A DNA stretch of 64,000 nt from Tetranychus cinnabarinus. Taxonomy: Eukaryota > Arthropoda > Arachnida > Trombidiformes > Tetranychidae. Location: the NCBI GenBank assembly GCA_022266195.1, contig WHVY01000001.1:15376001-15440000 (forward strand), read 5' to 3'. Below, in pieces: positions 24,453 through 39,266 of the stretch (the stretch's first letter is position 1; every line of letters starts with the position of its first letter). Under the pieces are notes generated by a model, which had not been told where the DNA came from, searched no databases, and was given only the letters and a program-made list of their open reading frames with translations. The position numbers and the translations under genes were made by a program.

Positions 24453-27400
24453 TTTTCTTCTAAGCTTAAACATGCAAATTGCTGATATTGATTATTTAGA
24501 AACCAATTCACTTTGGACGGAACGATCTATTGAGAGATATTAAAATGCGAAGTTTTTTTAAGTTGGATCAATGAATAAGACCATCTATGCAAATATTACA
24601 AAAATATTTCAAGACAAATGTTTTATTCTTGATTTGATGAAATTCTGGCCTTGGCATGGCCTTGAAAGTCTTTTCAGCACATTTTCACATGTTGTTGAAA
24701 GCATATACTCAGTTCGAAGTTATTCGAGCAAGTGGCTTAGGCGATATAGTCGTTGAACGGACACAAAAATTGGATTTTCAAAATGGCTAAGCTGAGTTAA
24801 AATCTTCGTTTTACTACGCTCCGATAATGATAAAATCGCTATACGAAATTTTTAGCGTTAGATTAATCGAAATTTTTGATGCTTTGTGTATCAAATAGTC
24901 ACGGTTGCCATGCAAGAGAGTAGCAAAAGCTTAACCTAGACAGTCGACCTTGTAGGTTGAATCAATGTTTCATTTGTCGTCTCAGTAAAAGTAAAATGCA
25001 AACATGAAATAAACTAGAAAGTTTACAGTTCAATTACTTTAAATCGTAATAACTCGAAACCAGTTAATGATTATTTTAGTTTACCAAAGAAAAAAAATAC
25101 ACAAAAATACCATAATTGGTACACTTTAATTTGGTCCATTAATCGCACAACAGTTTGCGAGAAAAATATGAAATCATATTTTAACTTGAATCATTTTGTA
25201 TTAAGTGAGTTTCACTTCATTAACCTTAAATCAATACATTTGATTGTTTCCCAATGCCGTCTTGAACACGGCCATTAATAACATGTTAACTTGAATGTAA
25301 TCAAAAATATTGAATGTAAACCCAAAACCAATACAAGAGCACAAAAATTGAATCTGAAAGTGAAGGGAAAACGAGAAATGCAAAAAGTCCAACATAAATC
25401 AATCCCTTTAATAACACATTTCTTAATATATTCAAACTATTATCATCACCACCATTATATTATTCATACGATTAATTTAATTATACGATTAAACGAAATA
25501 AATGTGATAATATTTACCAGTTACTTGTTAGCCGACTATCAAATGTTGTCTAACACACAAAATCAAATTAATTATCGTTACATTAAAATGGGTTAGAAAG
25601 TTAAATCATGTGAGCTCAACATTATCATCATCATTTGTTTATTCAACAATTTATCTGACTGCTAAATAAAATGATATAAAAATAGAGCCAACAGAGGAAA
25701 AATGGAGAAAAACTAATAAATTTTTCGTTTTTTGTTCCAATTCCACAAAATAATGTTTTTGGTCAACAATTTCGGTCCTTTTTTTACTCGAACCAAACCA
25801 TTTCAAATGCAATTCATTCCAAGTATTCAAATGTTGAACAATTTCATTAATATTCATGAATTGAGGAAAATGATAAAGAGAGAAATAAAAAAGTAAATGA
25901 TGAAAATAAATGTTTTTGACAGTATACAAGATAACTCATAATATTGATAAATGATATTGAAAGTGGGTTAAAAGATATTCCATGATGAGTCGAAAAGACT
26001 GCGTATTCTTAAAAAAACTAGCGAAAAAATTTTGTCCACAAAAGTTCGAAAAGTATTGCATTCCATTCACAAATGATTAATGGTTGGAATAATTAGAAAT
26101 GACGAAAATTTCGATTCAATCCAATGTTTGCATAAAGTTATCAAGGAATTTACAGGGAGTGCTCTGGGAGTTTTCGGGGATTTTTCAGGCAACTTTGACA
26201 ATTGCCATTTGCCAAAAGTATTTTTCACTCTTTGTTCTGATGATGAACTTTTTGATTGCAAACAGTTGCAGAATTGAAGATTTTTGAGCTGCTTTGGATT
26301 ATCACTCAGCATTTGAACGTTGCTATTGAAGGAGTTAATGATAATTATCGAATGCGAATTTGGATTTTTCCACTTTTCTCTTTATAGAAACATTTTGCTT
26401 CCTTCTTTCAGAGTTGAACTAATGAACAATTTTTTTCTCGTCTATTTTGCAGATGATTTAATCACTATAATTTTACTCTTGTTCAACCTCATTGTAACTA
26501 GTTTTTGTCTGCTTTTATTGCTCATCAAACTGATAAAGTGTTTAATATTAGAGTCTTTTTGTGTGCTTTGATAAAAGTCTATTTTTACTTCGAAAAATGG
26601 AGCGAAAAAATAACGAGAAATAATTTCTGTTTTTGGCTTTATTTTAGTTGCTTTTAGTTTCTACTCTTTATTAGACCTAAGAGGCCAATAAACTGTAACA
26701 ATTGAGGGAAAAGATTCAAGACTAACTTGGTTGGTATAAAAATGTTGAAGCCTGAACAAGTTGAACAAAAATACTTATGATAATGATGATGATTAAGTAG
26801 CAAATAAGGTTTCGTTACTCAATGTTTATTATCATTTCAAGATTTGTCTCTATTTGTATCTGTTTGCCACCTTCAATGATGAATACTTTCGAGTGTTTGT
26901 AATGTTAATCATGAAGAGAATGATGGAAAAGGTAAAAAATATTCAACTTTGAGGTTAGAATATCATATTTTTGTGTCTTTTTTTGCCACATTCATTGCTA
27001 TTCATTTCACGAAAAGTTGTTGTCTAGCTATGAAAGAGACTCAAAGAATCAATCAAAATGGCAAACGCAAAAAGGCTTCATTTTTATCCAACTTTTTCTT
27101 TTTCTTTTTTTCCCTCAATCTCTCTATTCAACTGCACCTCGGGTATGAACAAGATTGACGATAAAGGTGATGACAATAATTGTTGGTGATACGGAAAATT
27201 GTTGAGGTTAACTTTGAAGAAACACAGGAAAACCAATTGAACTTCGTTTCCTGAAAAACATTATCTTCACCTTTTTCCTTCTCATCATAAAACAGTAGCC
27301 CATTAAAGATCCTGATCAAGTCAACACTTTGTTGCTTACAAATCACGTCTTAGAGGCTTTTCAACTCCAAATGAGTTGGACTTTCAATACGATGACTCCA

Positions 27401-30400
27401 TTACACAGAATATTTTACTCCAAATCTCACTGACAGATGAAATTGAAAAGCAAGAGAACAGAGCATTTCAAGCATTGATCATCCATTTGCCTAAATTGTT
27501 TGTCAGCCAGAACTGAATCATCTTGAGAGAAAATCTTTTCTTGCAAAGTTCCATCATGGATGGAAGAAGACTGAAACTTTTGCTCTAATCCAAAGATTTA
27601 GGATTAACATGATTGAAGCAAACTAAGCAATAATTTTCAATTTTGAAAGAAATGATCGAAAATAAAAAACGGACAAAATTTGCAAGGAAATGTCGTCGAG
27701 GGGAAATATGCAGATGAATTTGGCAGATTAAAGCGAATCAATGGGAAATCTTCATTTCGATTGAAATATTGAGTTGCGATATTTAGCAAATGAAACACTC
27801 GGAATAATGTGATTGGAAATGAATTTCTGCCTGAATAACCACAACAAAAGTTGACGTTACATGCAATGATTACGTCAAGTTGTAACATGAAACCTTTATA
27901 TTTTTAAGTCACTCTCAATGTTTACCTACTATTAGTCAAGTTGAGCAAATACTCAACACGACAACATCTCAAGTTCAAGTCCAGCCCGTGATATAACCTC
28001 GATATTGGCATGGATTTATAATCACATATTCATGCATTTTCTGAGCAAAAGGTAAAAGTTGCGAAAAAACGAAAATCGTGAAAATCAATTATTTTCGGTC
28101 GAAATGAAAATCGAGATTATTCGTGACTCCATTTGAAGACGATAAATCTAGCAAATGATATTCATTTCAAGACAATTTCAAGTTGCATTGTTGATGTTTC
28201 AATGTTACAAGTTGATGTAATCACTTGAATGAGATTCAATCAATAATCAGTCTCGTTGCTCTCGAGTGTTTCATGGAGAGTGACAAACTATTTTCATGTT
28301 CATCTTACTATTGAAACTTTTTTGGCTTCTGATGCTTTACTGGTTATTATACACTTGAAGTTTACAAAAGTTGTTAACAAAAGTGTGTACAACTGGAAAT
28401 GAAAAATAAACTAATATTATTTTCATTTTACCTTATCCAACTTGAAACCCATTCAACTTATTCCTTTCGTGATAACACAACAACAAAAAGGAAGAGATAA
28501 TAATAATAGTAATGATGAGCAATAATAGCTACAAATAACTGATAGATATAATATTCATTTGATCCATTCTTTTGCATACAACATGCAAAGAGAAGAGAAT
28601 CAAAAATACTTTTCTTTATTTTCTTGACTCTAGTTTTTTTTCTTCCTGTTCCTCCGAGTTAACTTCAAAACTTTTGAAAGCAAAATTCAAGAAGCAACAC
28701 AAATGCAGAAACAAGGAATAATAATAAAAGAAGAAGAAAAATATGAACACAAAAGTTATCCTGAAATGTTCTGTTCTTTTTGCATCAACAACAATAGCAA
28801 TTGATCTTAAACGATTTTGTTCATCTTTACTCGAATTTGGTTGTTACAAAAACTTGCAGAACTTCATTGAACAAGGGAAAAGAGAAAAGAAGAAGAGAAA
28901 AAATAAGAAGTAAAATCAAAATATTTGTTCCACTTGATGTAACCATGCATGAGATGGAAAAGAGATAAAAGTAGAATCGCCAGTTTCAATTGAATCACCA
29001 ATCAACTTTATTTCAATTTTCATCTTTTGTCTATTCAAAGGAAAATGTCAAACTTCAAAGTTCATCAGGAAATCACAAATTTCATAGACAAACAAACAAG
29101 TGAAAAAAGGCATTTCTCTTTGTAACCACAAAGAAGAAGAAAAGATATTCTGTTGATAAAAAGATGAATTTTCGAAGTTCATTTAAATTCACTTTTTCAC
29201 CGTCAAGTTCAAGTTACCTTGACTGTCAGTTTTATCAAACATTTGCTTTTGTCTTCTGTCATTAGAAGTCAATGTAAACTTGCAACACTTGGGAATTGTA
29301 ATGAAAGTTCAACAGAGTTGATCAATTGGCATTTTTGATTGATTCAACTTTGCAATTCATTTTCATTGATCTTGCAAATGAGAAGCAAAAAAAAATGTTT
29401 ACCAACGGAATTCGTTTCAAGATGAAATTTTTCTTGATTGTTGGTTGTTGCAATCGCTGGGTTTTGTCCCAAAAGAGCTTCAGGACAAGAAGAAAAATGA
29501 ATTATTCTGACTTGATGATAATGCTAATGGTACATCAGAAGAGGATAACAAGTGACTGTGTACAGTTGAACGAAGTTCCAGGTTGTGAAGTATACAAGTT
29601 GACAGATAATGGTGAAGAGCCAACTGTATATATTAACACATTTTTGCTTCTCTTTTCATCTTCATCTTCAGTTCTTCTTTCTTTTTTAACGGTCACTTTT
29701 CTATTCTTTTACATCCTCTTTTCATCTCATCTTTTTTGGTCTTGCATTACAAAGTCAAGTTGGTAAAATTTTCAAAGATAATCACAGGCTTTTGGACCAG
29801 TCTTTGGATACAGTTTTGCATTCACATGTTACAAAGTGTTAATCAACCTTTGGTAACTTTTGCTTCAACAGTCAACATTCTGGTTGAATGGTGGACTCAA
29901 TGGGAATCAAGATGGACACCATCTCAGTTTACAAGTTACATTATTGCATTAATTTTACTGTTGCTCTAAATAATGATAATAATAAAAATAATAACAATCA
30001 TGATGATGTGATGAAAGTCTTTGGGCCACTTCAAAAAACATTAACTCTAAACATGAGCTGGACAAAAGGATAACCAAAATGCCAATTAAAGTCTTGTCAA
30101 AATGGTTGAGATATTATTTACAATTGACTCGTAAACTGTTAGTTTACTTTAACGACAAATGATATTAAACTGGATCATTTTACCTTTACCAGTGAACAAA
30201 ATTGAAAGGCTGGAAAAGGCGACATTGAAATGAATAGATTCACTCTTCTCTCAATTATTGAAATATTTTAATTCCAAATGTGTACCATTTGCTTTTAACT
30301 TGCAATGATTGATTAGCTCAATGTGATCTTTCAATACTGATTGTAATTCATGCCCAGTGAACTGGATTCACCCTGAAAGATCACATTGGATGCCAGTAAA

Positions 30401-30664
30401 GTTTACATTGACACAAATACTCTTCTTACTCTGGCTACTTATTATAAAGTTGATAAAATAGCAATTTTCTTACACTGCTCGGTTTACAAACAAAAACCTA
30501 ACCCAACCAAACTGGTCATTTGAAATACCAGTACAAGTAGTTCAAGTTTCGTTTAATTGGCGCTGAGAAAAGTCAACTAACTTTAAACCAAAAAGTTGAA
30601 GGTTCAAGTCTCACACAAGGTCTATTTACGATCATTTCAATTGCTCAAATGATTAACTAAACGA
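24453..30664. other. AT-rich non-coding stretch
   Basis: No supported gene. Open frames at 26067-26312 (both strands), 26320-26571 and 29326-29969 were inspected. Frames compete on both strands and none has a recognisable domain. A weak tRNA-like pair of boxes lies at about 27933-27982 (TAGTCAAGTTG and AGTTCAAGTCC). Confidence 0.4.
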
Positions 30665-30963
30665 ATGTATGAGCTAAAAGACCAGAAAACCCAGAAAGTT
30701 TCGACTGCCACAGTAACAGCACAGAAGCCTAAAGCTGCGCGTCGTGAAGAAGCAAGATAAATTCATGGGCAAGGCTAAGAAAGCATTCAAGGATGTGAAA
30801 GAGCTAAGATCAAGCTTCCTGGCAGCATTGGATCCAACATTGAATAAGGTTAGCTAGACAGCGTTATGATGATTCCTTGTTTAATCGCGATAGCCTCCAA
30901 CTCGAGGAAAATTCACACCATTATAAGTTAGCCAAGTTTACCTGCGGTCGTCTTGTGGTTTAA
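30665..30963 (+). pseudogene. Decayed coding patch, unknown origin
   Basis: Three coding-looking segments follow one another in different plus-strand frames. 30665-30766 has ATG and a Lys/Ala-rich tail (QKPKAARREEAR). About 30741-30857 has KFMGKAKKAFKDVKELRSSF. 30859-30963 has QRYDDSLFNRDSLQLEE and ends LAKFTCGRLVV. The patch is GC-richer than its surroundings. Shifts between segments occur without splice sites, which suggests a frameshifted gene or processed-gene remnant. The Lys/Arg content resembles a ribosomal or nucleolar protein, but I do not recognise the family. Confidence 0.35.
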
Positions 30964-33900
30964 CACTCGAGCATCTCAGCTACATCAATTGCAACTATTC
31001 GTATGTTTGTATCGCTAAGTAAGACAGCAGTTACAAACAGCTTGAAAATAAATGTTGAATCGCTATCAAAATAAACAAAGAAATCGTTTCTTAAAAGTTA
31101 TCACGATTCATGGGGTTCATCCAACGCTTCAGCTCATGGTCGGTTTTGCAATATCTAGTCTTTAAGGGAATATAAATGATGAAGAATCAAACTTAAGATT
31201 TGCTTCTAATGTTGCATACATTGGCCTGGTTTTTCGACTATTCAAGTTTTTATGTACATTATGGGTTTATTTTGCATGATTGTGAAAAAACTAAAGAGGA
31301 TAAAAAAACTGTTGAAACAAGAGCGAGAAAAAAAGTTAAGTTATAAATGAAGAGAGACGATGACAATTTGATGGCAATTTATATTTTTGCTCGATTTGGT
31401 TGCTTCTATTAGATTGATTTCCTATCCAATGGTAAGAGTATAAAAAGTCTTAATGAGCATTGAATAGCTGTAAAACTTGGAGTGGAAGCAAAATGTTAAC
31501 TAATGCAACAATCAGAATGATATTGAGAAGGCAATAAAAATGAACAAAACAAGAGACACTTAACTGTGAAATAGCTGATGTACGGATACATTAATCTTAA
31601 GGGCCAGTCATCGGTAATAGTAAACATTGAAGTGAAACAAACAAAAAATAATGTCAACAATTCGAGAAAGTATTTGCTGTTTAGTCAATTTGGCAGCAAA
31701 AAAGTGATCCAATAATGAGTGAAACAACATCAAAGGGTTCATCTTTTGTTTCACCAACATCAACCTGCATCACAAGCAACTAATAAGGCAACATTTATTC
31801 TCATTATTTGTAGACAATTTTTATTCAGAAAATTCCATAATCCATAATGAAAGGTAACATGACGAGCAAAATGAGTGTCACTGGAACATCATTAGTAAAA
31901 GATATTTCTCAATCTTATTTCAAATCTTTTCGTGTCTGGTCATCATCTTCATTGGCGAGTCTTATCATTACAAACATGTTTCAGCATGATGAGGTGTAAC
32001 ACTTAATGATGTCAACATGATTCCATCAAGGTACAAATGGCCAAAAATGGAAGCGATGAGGAAGCAAGAAAAAAATAGCAAGAAAAAGGTAGACAAAGAA
32101 AAAGAAAAAGATGCGAAAATAGAAAAAAAAGCGAAATTCATTAATCAAACATTTGTCCACTTGGAGTAAAGTTTATCAAACAGATCAACTCCCAGTTGAT
32201 GAACATTGAAACCTTTAACCTTATAAGTTGAATGGTTAAAGAGAGCGTAAATTGCAATTCGTTAATCAAATTTTTAGATTCAATTTTTTCTCCATTTCTT
32301 TTTTGTATCCATTTATCCAGTTGCCAGCATTCAGTGTGTCGTCAAATGTTGTCATGAAATTGTGTGTTTTCTTGAAGATAATGAACATTATGGGATGAGC
32401 AATGAAAAGATTAATGACACTTTTTTTCCTTCTGTTAATGTGTTTAGATTAATTGTTTAACAGGGCAAGAAATTTGATGAAGAAAAGTAATTTCAGAATT
32501 AAGATGATTTTGGTGATGGGAAAAAAAGTTTGTTTAAACTCTTTACTGGCAAGTGTTGCAAATCTTGTAAATCTCATGAATCAAGATTCATTCATTAGCC
32601 ATTGTTATCCATTAACATTATTAACATGATAACTCATTTTGTGCATTTCAAGTTTTATTCAAAGAAGTGGCAAAAAGAAGTTTTCATTTTCACATTTACA
32701 AAACATGCAAATATTCAGATATTTCATCTCATTACTTATCAACTCTCTGTTGAAATGGTTATCATGTTGAATGGAAAGTAGAAGAATCAACTTTTTTATC
32801 GTTATGACTAACTTTGATGCCTTTTTTGCTCACTTTGACCTCTCACATCGAGAACAGTTGAATGGCTTGGGTTGAAACTTTTGACTCAATTTATGCGTAA
32901 ATTCATGGTGAATAGTAATGATGATGGTCAAAGGATGAAAGGAAAGGATACAAATTTTCATCACTCACAATTAACTTGATGTCTTTTTTCATTCGCTTCA
33001 AGTGATTTTAATGTGCGCATATTAGGCGACAACAAATGAAGAATAACAGATTTTGTTCAAAAAAGTTTACAAGTTTTTGGATCATTTCATGTAAAGGCTA
33101 TTTCTGATACTAGCCAATAGGTGAAGATGCACTAGGAAAATTCTGTTGGTCATTTCGCTTCAGAGATCAACTCATGTCCCTTCAAAACCAAATAGTCATC
33201 TAGTTCATTCCGAAGAAAGTGCATTTTCTGATGATGAAAGAGAGATGCGATCAAAGGGCTCTACATTCTTGAAGCATTCTTCATTTTACATTTATCGTGC
33301 TTCACGATGTAATGACCTAGCGAAGGAAGTGTCAATTTTTGTTCCAAAAACACTCGATTTGTTACAAAAAAAAAAGCTTGAAAACTGTCAAACAATGAAA
33401 AAGGTTGGGACTAGAAATAACTTATTTACCTTATTTTAACTTATTTATCTGATTTTATTGGAGTGAGTTTTTGATGTTTTCCTCTTCAAAAGCTTAAAAC
33501 GATGTCCAGATTTTCTTCGTTGAATGATCTAATGGAGAGAGCTTCGTATCTTGGTATAGATTTGAAGAAATGAGTTTATTTTTCGTAACTCAAGTTGATT
33601 TCTGTACCTAAATGTATAACACTTATAACTGGATTAAAAGTTGAAGCTCTTCGCTATCAATATTAGACTAGAACATTATCGATTTCCCTAATTGATGAAC
33701 AGAAATTCACTTTTATTCATTTGTTCACTATTCGTTTGATAATCGTTTGCAAACTGGTATCTGTCACTAAACCGAATGCAATATTAATGCATCCGTGACA
33801 GATTTAAGTCTAAACACAGCTTTTAACTCGAAAATGAAATTAAAATTTTGAGTATTATATGAGACTAAAATGTTTATAATGGACATTTTCATGGTCAATA

Positions 33901-36900
33901 CGTCCAATTGACTAGTCTTTGGATCAACACTAATGGCAAAACTGTAACTCTTAACGCTTTACAACATTAAACATCAAATTGTAAAGACAACTTTATCCAG
34001 ATTTAAAAGTATTCAATCATTTTTGTATCTGAATCAAAGCATTTAGTACACTGATCGATCATGATCAACTTAATCTACTTTATTGCAAATTGATGTTTCC
34101 TGTTCAACCAACTTTATCCATGGGAATAACTACTAACCAACTTGTGATTATAGCGACAATCAAAATGTAGTTCAATTGAAAAGCCACAATAAAACGAAAA
34201 TAATTTATTCGCAAAATGCAATTTTACCGAAATAAGAAACAAGTCATCAAAAGAAAAGTTTCAATACATGAAATGCATTCAGTTACAAGAAAGTTAATCC
34301 AATTCAACTGTTAGTTCTGATTACAACCGTGTTATTGGTTCAAAGAAGTTGAAGTTTACCAGGAAATGGCCCATTGATGGACTCAAATTGCAACTTTTAT
34401 CAATCAAAATGATGCAAATTGAAACAAACCAAATTATAATATCAATTATCAACCTTTTTGTTTGCACCAACTTTGCACCCTTTTTCATTCACTTTTATCG
34501 TCTCTTGAATAGCATCAATGGAGTGAATAAAGATGAAAGGGAGGGAACACACAGAATTGGAATTATAATGATAATGATGATTGATTCAGTTATGGGATGA
34601 ATGAATGAATAAATGGTAAGATATGACAAGTTTCGCTGGGATAAAAGATTAGAATAATTCGCAACTTGAAATGTGCAATTGTATTTGATTAGGCTTTTCC
34701 AGATAAAGAAACAAAAGATAACCACAGTTACTGGGATTGGAAACATTTTCTCCTTCATTTCTCTTCCATTTTCACCTGAACATTTGATATTGATTAAAGG
34801 ATAACATTAAAAGGCTTCCTAATAGAGCTTTCTTCTCATCACTTCTCATGGAAAAATGGAAACATTTCGTCTTGATTTTTGCTCAAATAATCTATCAATT
34901 GAATGTTTTCATTTCTTGCCAATCCTTCAACAACCCAACTATGCAACCAAAAACAGTGGGAATGCTTCAAGCAGTAGAACGGGATTTTTGATCTCAATTG
35001 AGATGAGAAATGAGAAAGTTCACATAGAATTTTGGAAAATCGTTTTTCTGAAAAGAGCGCTTGAGATTGAAATGTTTTTTAATTACACGTTGAACTCGAG
35101 TATTGAATGATAAATTGAAAGCAAAACTTTGCGGTTAGAATTCAAAGTTTGTAGAAATGAGATGAAGAATAAATAGGTTCATGAATTTTTCAATTCATAG
35201 AATGTTCTAAAAAATATGATTTATGGAATTTTCATCGTCTTGATCATGTCTTTTACATGATGCTAAAGAATGGTGAAAAAAGTTGAAAAGGCAAACCTCA
35301 ACTTGTAAGCTTAACGAGACTTCCTTAGTAAGCGATCCTTTGTAACCACATAAGTTATCGATTGAACTTTTTTTGTCAACTTCCAGTAAAACGAACCAAC
35401 TATAAATGCAAATTTCCAGGCATTTTCTGTAAAATTTTCGTTCATTTCTCAATTAAACTGGAATCATGAAAATAGAACTAATCTATTCGAGTTTTCCGCT
35501 CAATTTTCTCGCTTCAAACCAGTGTTGGACGAAATGGAAAACTGCATTATAATTACATTATCACTTAAAGTAAATGAAAAGTGAAAACTTGTAAATGGTT
35601 AGAGTTTCGTGTCAACATCATTCTCAGTCAATCTTTGCCTTTGAATCGTTTATAATACAATGTAAGCAAACATCTCAATGGTCATTCAATACCTTGACAT
35701 GGATTTGAATATTTTTTCATTTTCATCATTTTTCTTTTTCCATTTTGTTTGTAAATCATTTCCATTATTTAACAATATTTAGCTCTGAAACTTTCCAGAG
35801 TAAATGATAAAAAAAAGATTTGCTCATGAATTTTACAACTCTTTTCTTTTCAAATTCACACAATTTTTCATGACTTTTTAATAGACGAAAACTGTTTACA
35901 GGAAAAGCTTTTTTTAATTTTTATGAATGAATAATGACAGACTAGATTTTACTGTTGCTAATGGGGAAATAACGATTGCTTTGACCTTATTGATGGTCGA
36001 TATTGTTGAATGTTATAACCTTGATGGAAAAGTGTTGAACAGTAAAAAGTAAAAAGTTTGTCCATCATTTTCAGTGTTTATTGATTTTCCTTTTTGTTCC
36101 ACCTTCGATTCGTCAGAAACAATTGAAATGCTTTTTTTGCTTTTTCGTTTTCTCTCACAAATGAAATTCTGGACAAAATGATGGATCATGAATAATATGT
36201 AATAATGATTGTGACAAGACCAATTGCCATTTTACCTTTACTTTTGCAACATCAACATTTATGAAAACAAGAAAAAAATCAAGGTTCAATCGAAACTCTG
36301 TTTTTTCATTTTTCACTCCTTTTCCTTTATCATTACTCAGCTGGGAGTTTAAAGTAAATTTAACAATTGGAAAATTAACAATTCAATATTTTACCATTAA
36401 GTTGTTGAATGGAGAAAAAGACATTTCCAGCTTTTCACAAACCATCAAATTCATCACAAGATGATGTGAACAATTTCAATGGTTTATTATTCAATTCCCG
36501 ATAGATTTAGAAACAAAATATTGATTATTTTATCCAATGTTCAAAATTGTTCGCCTTTTCACTCAACAACTTCAACATTCAAAATGAACTTATTCTGCGA
36601 TAAAAATGTTTTACAAAATCAAATCGAAAGTAAAACGGTAAAAGCAAACGAAATCTTACTACGAACTCATGCAATTTATCTTACGAGAACAACTGATTAA
36701 AGAATATCTAAATTTTTGAACACAGGAATTTTTCAACACCGATTCCAAAGGTTAGTGAGACATTTAATTTGATTTAAAAGTCAACAAGAGAGTTCGAAGT
36801 CTTAAAATACTCAAATGAAGAGAACGTCCGAAAAAGGTTTTATTGTCAGTTGATGTTCACAGATCAATAAGTGCCTTCGTTGCACTCGTTTTGTTAGTAA

Positions 36901-39266
36901 ATGATCATGATATGAAAATTGACCAAATTTGACAAGTTTTTCGAATTGATTTCGAGTTAGTTTTGAATAAAATCAATATTTGTCAAATGAAAAACAATAA
37001 TTTTTATCTTACACCATTACACTTCTCCACGAAAAACCAATTAAATAGTTATTATTTATACGATTAAACAATAACAAAGAATATAATAGACTAAATATCA
37101 TCGTTTGAATATCAAATGAATACAAAGTTACCAAGAATCAATTAGTCTTCGAAAGATGAAAAAGCTAAAAGGTTAAAGGGGAAAGAATTCCAAGATTTGA
37201 GAAGTGATTAGCTTTTGTAGCTTCTTTGCTTTTTACATCAACTAAATCTGATTTTGTATTATTAGTTAACTAGATCAAGTGAAAAGATCAAAAATTTAAC
37301 GAGTATCGCTGGACAATTAAAAAGAAACTACAGAAAAAATCTTTAAAAAATAGGAGTTAAACTGTCGCAATGAATGAGATTAAGCAAAACAGAAATTGTT
37401 TGCATCGAAAATCCGGAAAAACCATCAACTTGGGGAAATCGAAGAAATCGAAGAAATGAACCTTTTCTACAAAATCAAACCGATGGAAATACAATACAAA
37501 TCATTCATTGAAATCCATTTGGAATTGACCTTCTCAAGCATCAATATTTAAAAGCTAATTGTCGAATAGAGAAAAATGTTAATTTCGTTGACAAACCGAG
37601 TTAATTTTGATAGTGATTCACTTTTTGTCTCTTCCTCGCATTCCATTCTTTTTACTTGTGCTGTTGCTCATTGCCTGTGTAGTTAAAATGAACAACTTTC
37701 AAGAGTTCATCAATCATGAGAAGAGTTGGAAAGAAGAGGAAAGGCAAAAAAAGGAGAAAATAATTGAAAGTTGAAAATGTCTCTTCGTTTTACAGTCTTA
37801 ACCAAGTTTTACCAAATGTTCAACTTTTCCAAGTCTCTAGTTTGGTCTGTCAACTTGAAGGTAAAATCAATCTTTCATCTTGATCGTCATCTAAGCCTAT
37901 TCACTATAATTATATATTTTTTTGTTGCTTTCCATTCATTCCATTGATTTTGTTTCACTTTTAACTGCAAATGAAAATGATACACTTTTTTGTCTCTCAA
38001 CTTGAACATCTTCATCTTGGCTGATCATCTCTTTTTGCTCATCCATTTCATTGAAAATGAAAAGCCCTTTCAAATGAAACAATGAACAACTTGAGGTATA
38101 ATTGCGCCCATCAATTCAATTAGAACAAATAAAGAGATGAAAAACAGAGAAGCGAGAGAAGAAGAGAAAAAAAAGAAGTTCAGAACTTTATTCTTGCTCA
38201 TTTCTACTCGAAAAGATAATTTAATCGAAATCGTGACAAGTTTATTGAAAACAATTGAAACTCTTTGCCTGTATAATTGAACATTGAGTAGAGTAAAAAA
38301 ATATTCAATGTTTATCATTTAGGAATACAAATTTTAAAGCTCAACCAAGTTGTCAGACACGCAAAGATGAAGCGCACAACTGATGCAAAAGTATTCAGTT
38401 TCATTTGTAAACCAACTTTCAAAGTAAACAAGGTTTGATTTTAAATTTGATAAAAACTTCTGTAAAGAGTTTACTTTAACGAAATAACATGATCATGTTT
38501 TTGTACCAACAACAAGATCAACATTAATAATTGAAACTTGTTGGTGTCCATTCAAAGTGTTTTTTATTCAATTTAAAATGGCCACTTACTTAGCTTTTAA
38601 TGAACTAATCTGAGACATCATTTTTCAATTTTAGTTTTTTAAAAAGGTTCAACTTTTTATCGTCTTTAGCTATCGAGTCAATGAGCATTTTTTTCGATTT
38701 TTTGCGATTCTCTCCATGATGGTTGGTTCAGTTTTGAAAATGAAAAATGTTGAGTTTAGTTTTTTCTTGCTTTTAGATTAAATATGGCGAGGAAACTTAT
38801 GGGTTCAAAGGAAAGAGTAAAAAAATGACCAATTTCTGATTGATGGATGTGATGTGAATTTAATGATGGTCTGGGTCAGATTTTCCGATCATGTAAAGTT
38901 GACTTCTGTATTCGCTAGAAATTCAGTCTCGAGTTTGTATCCTTTAAGTTAGAAACTTGTGACCACTTGTCATGAAATTTTTCCTACATGTATAAGCTAT
39001 TAACCTGAGCTTCCTTACTAACCAAAGCTAGTTAGGATGTCTGACTGGTTAAGATTGGTTATGGAGAGTTTGCAGTTGCTGCATTCAAATCTCATAGTAA
39101 AATGCAAAATTTAAAAAATGTTTCTCAATACATTTTTATTCCATACTTCTCATGCATTAAGTTTAAACAAATGAATTTCCCAACTTGCAACTTTGTATTT
39201 TGTTTTGTAAGTCTTTTCAGTAAATTCGCATCTTTGACTAATCATGAACGGAAACATGGAATACTA
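30964..39266. other. AT-rich non-coding stretch
   Basis: No gene can be supported. The best open frame is on the plus strand at 33146-33436 (96 codons without an ATG at its start, containing SEESAFSDDEREMRSKG and AKEVSIFVPKTLDLLQ). It could be an exon or fragment but has no family match that I can recall. Weak tRNA-like boxes lie at about 39038-39093. Confidence 0.35.

Noticed and set aside
26067..26312. Open frames on both strands at the same place
   Set aside because: Neither shows domain, splice or compositional support; likely chance.
27933..27985. tRNA-like box A and box B (also near 30555-30620 and 39038-39093)
   Set aside because: Stems of the T arm and acceptor do not pair and box matches have mismatches; not listed as tRNA genes.
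29326..29969. Long plus-strand frames with cysteine-containing segments
   Set aside because: Competing frames on both strands look equally plausible and end in low-complexity hydrophobic DNA.
33146..33436. 96-codon plus-strand frame without ATG start
   Set aside because: It has a coding-like peptide but no start, family or partner exon; only mentioned in the stretch description.
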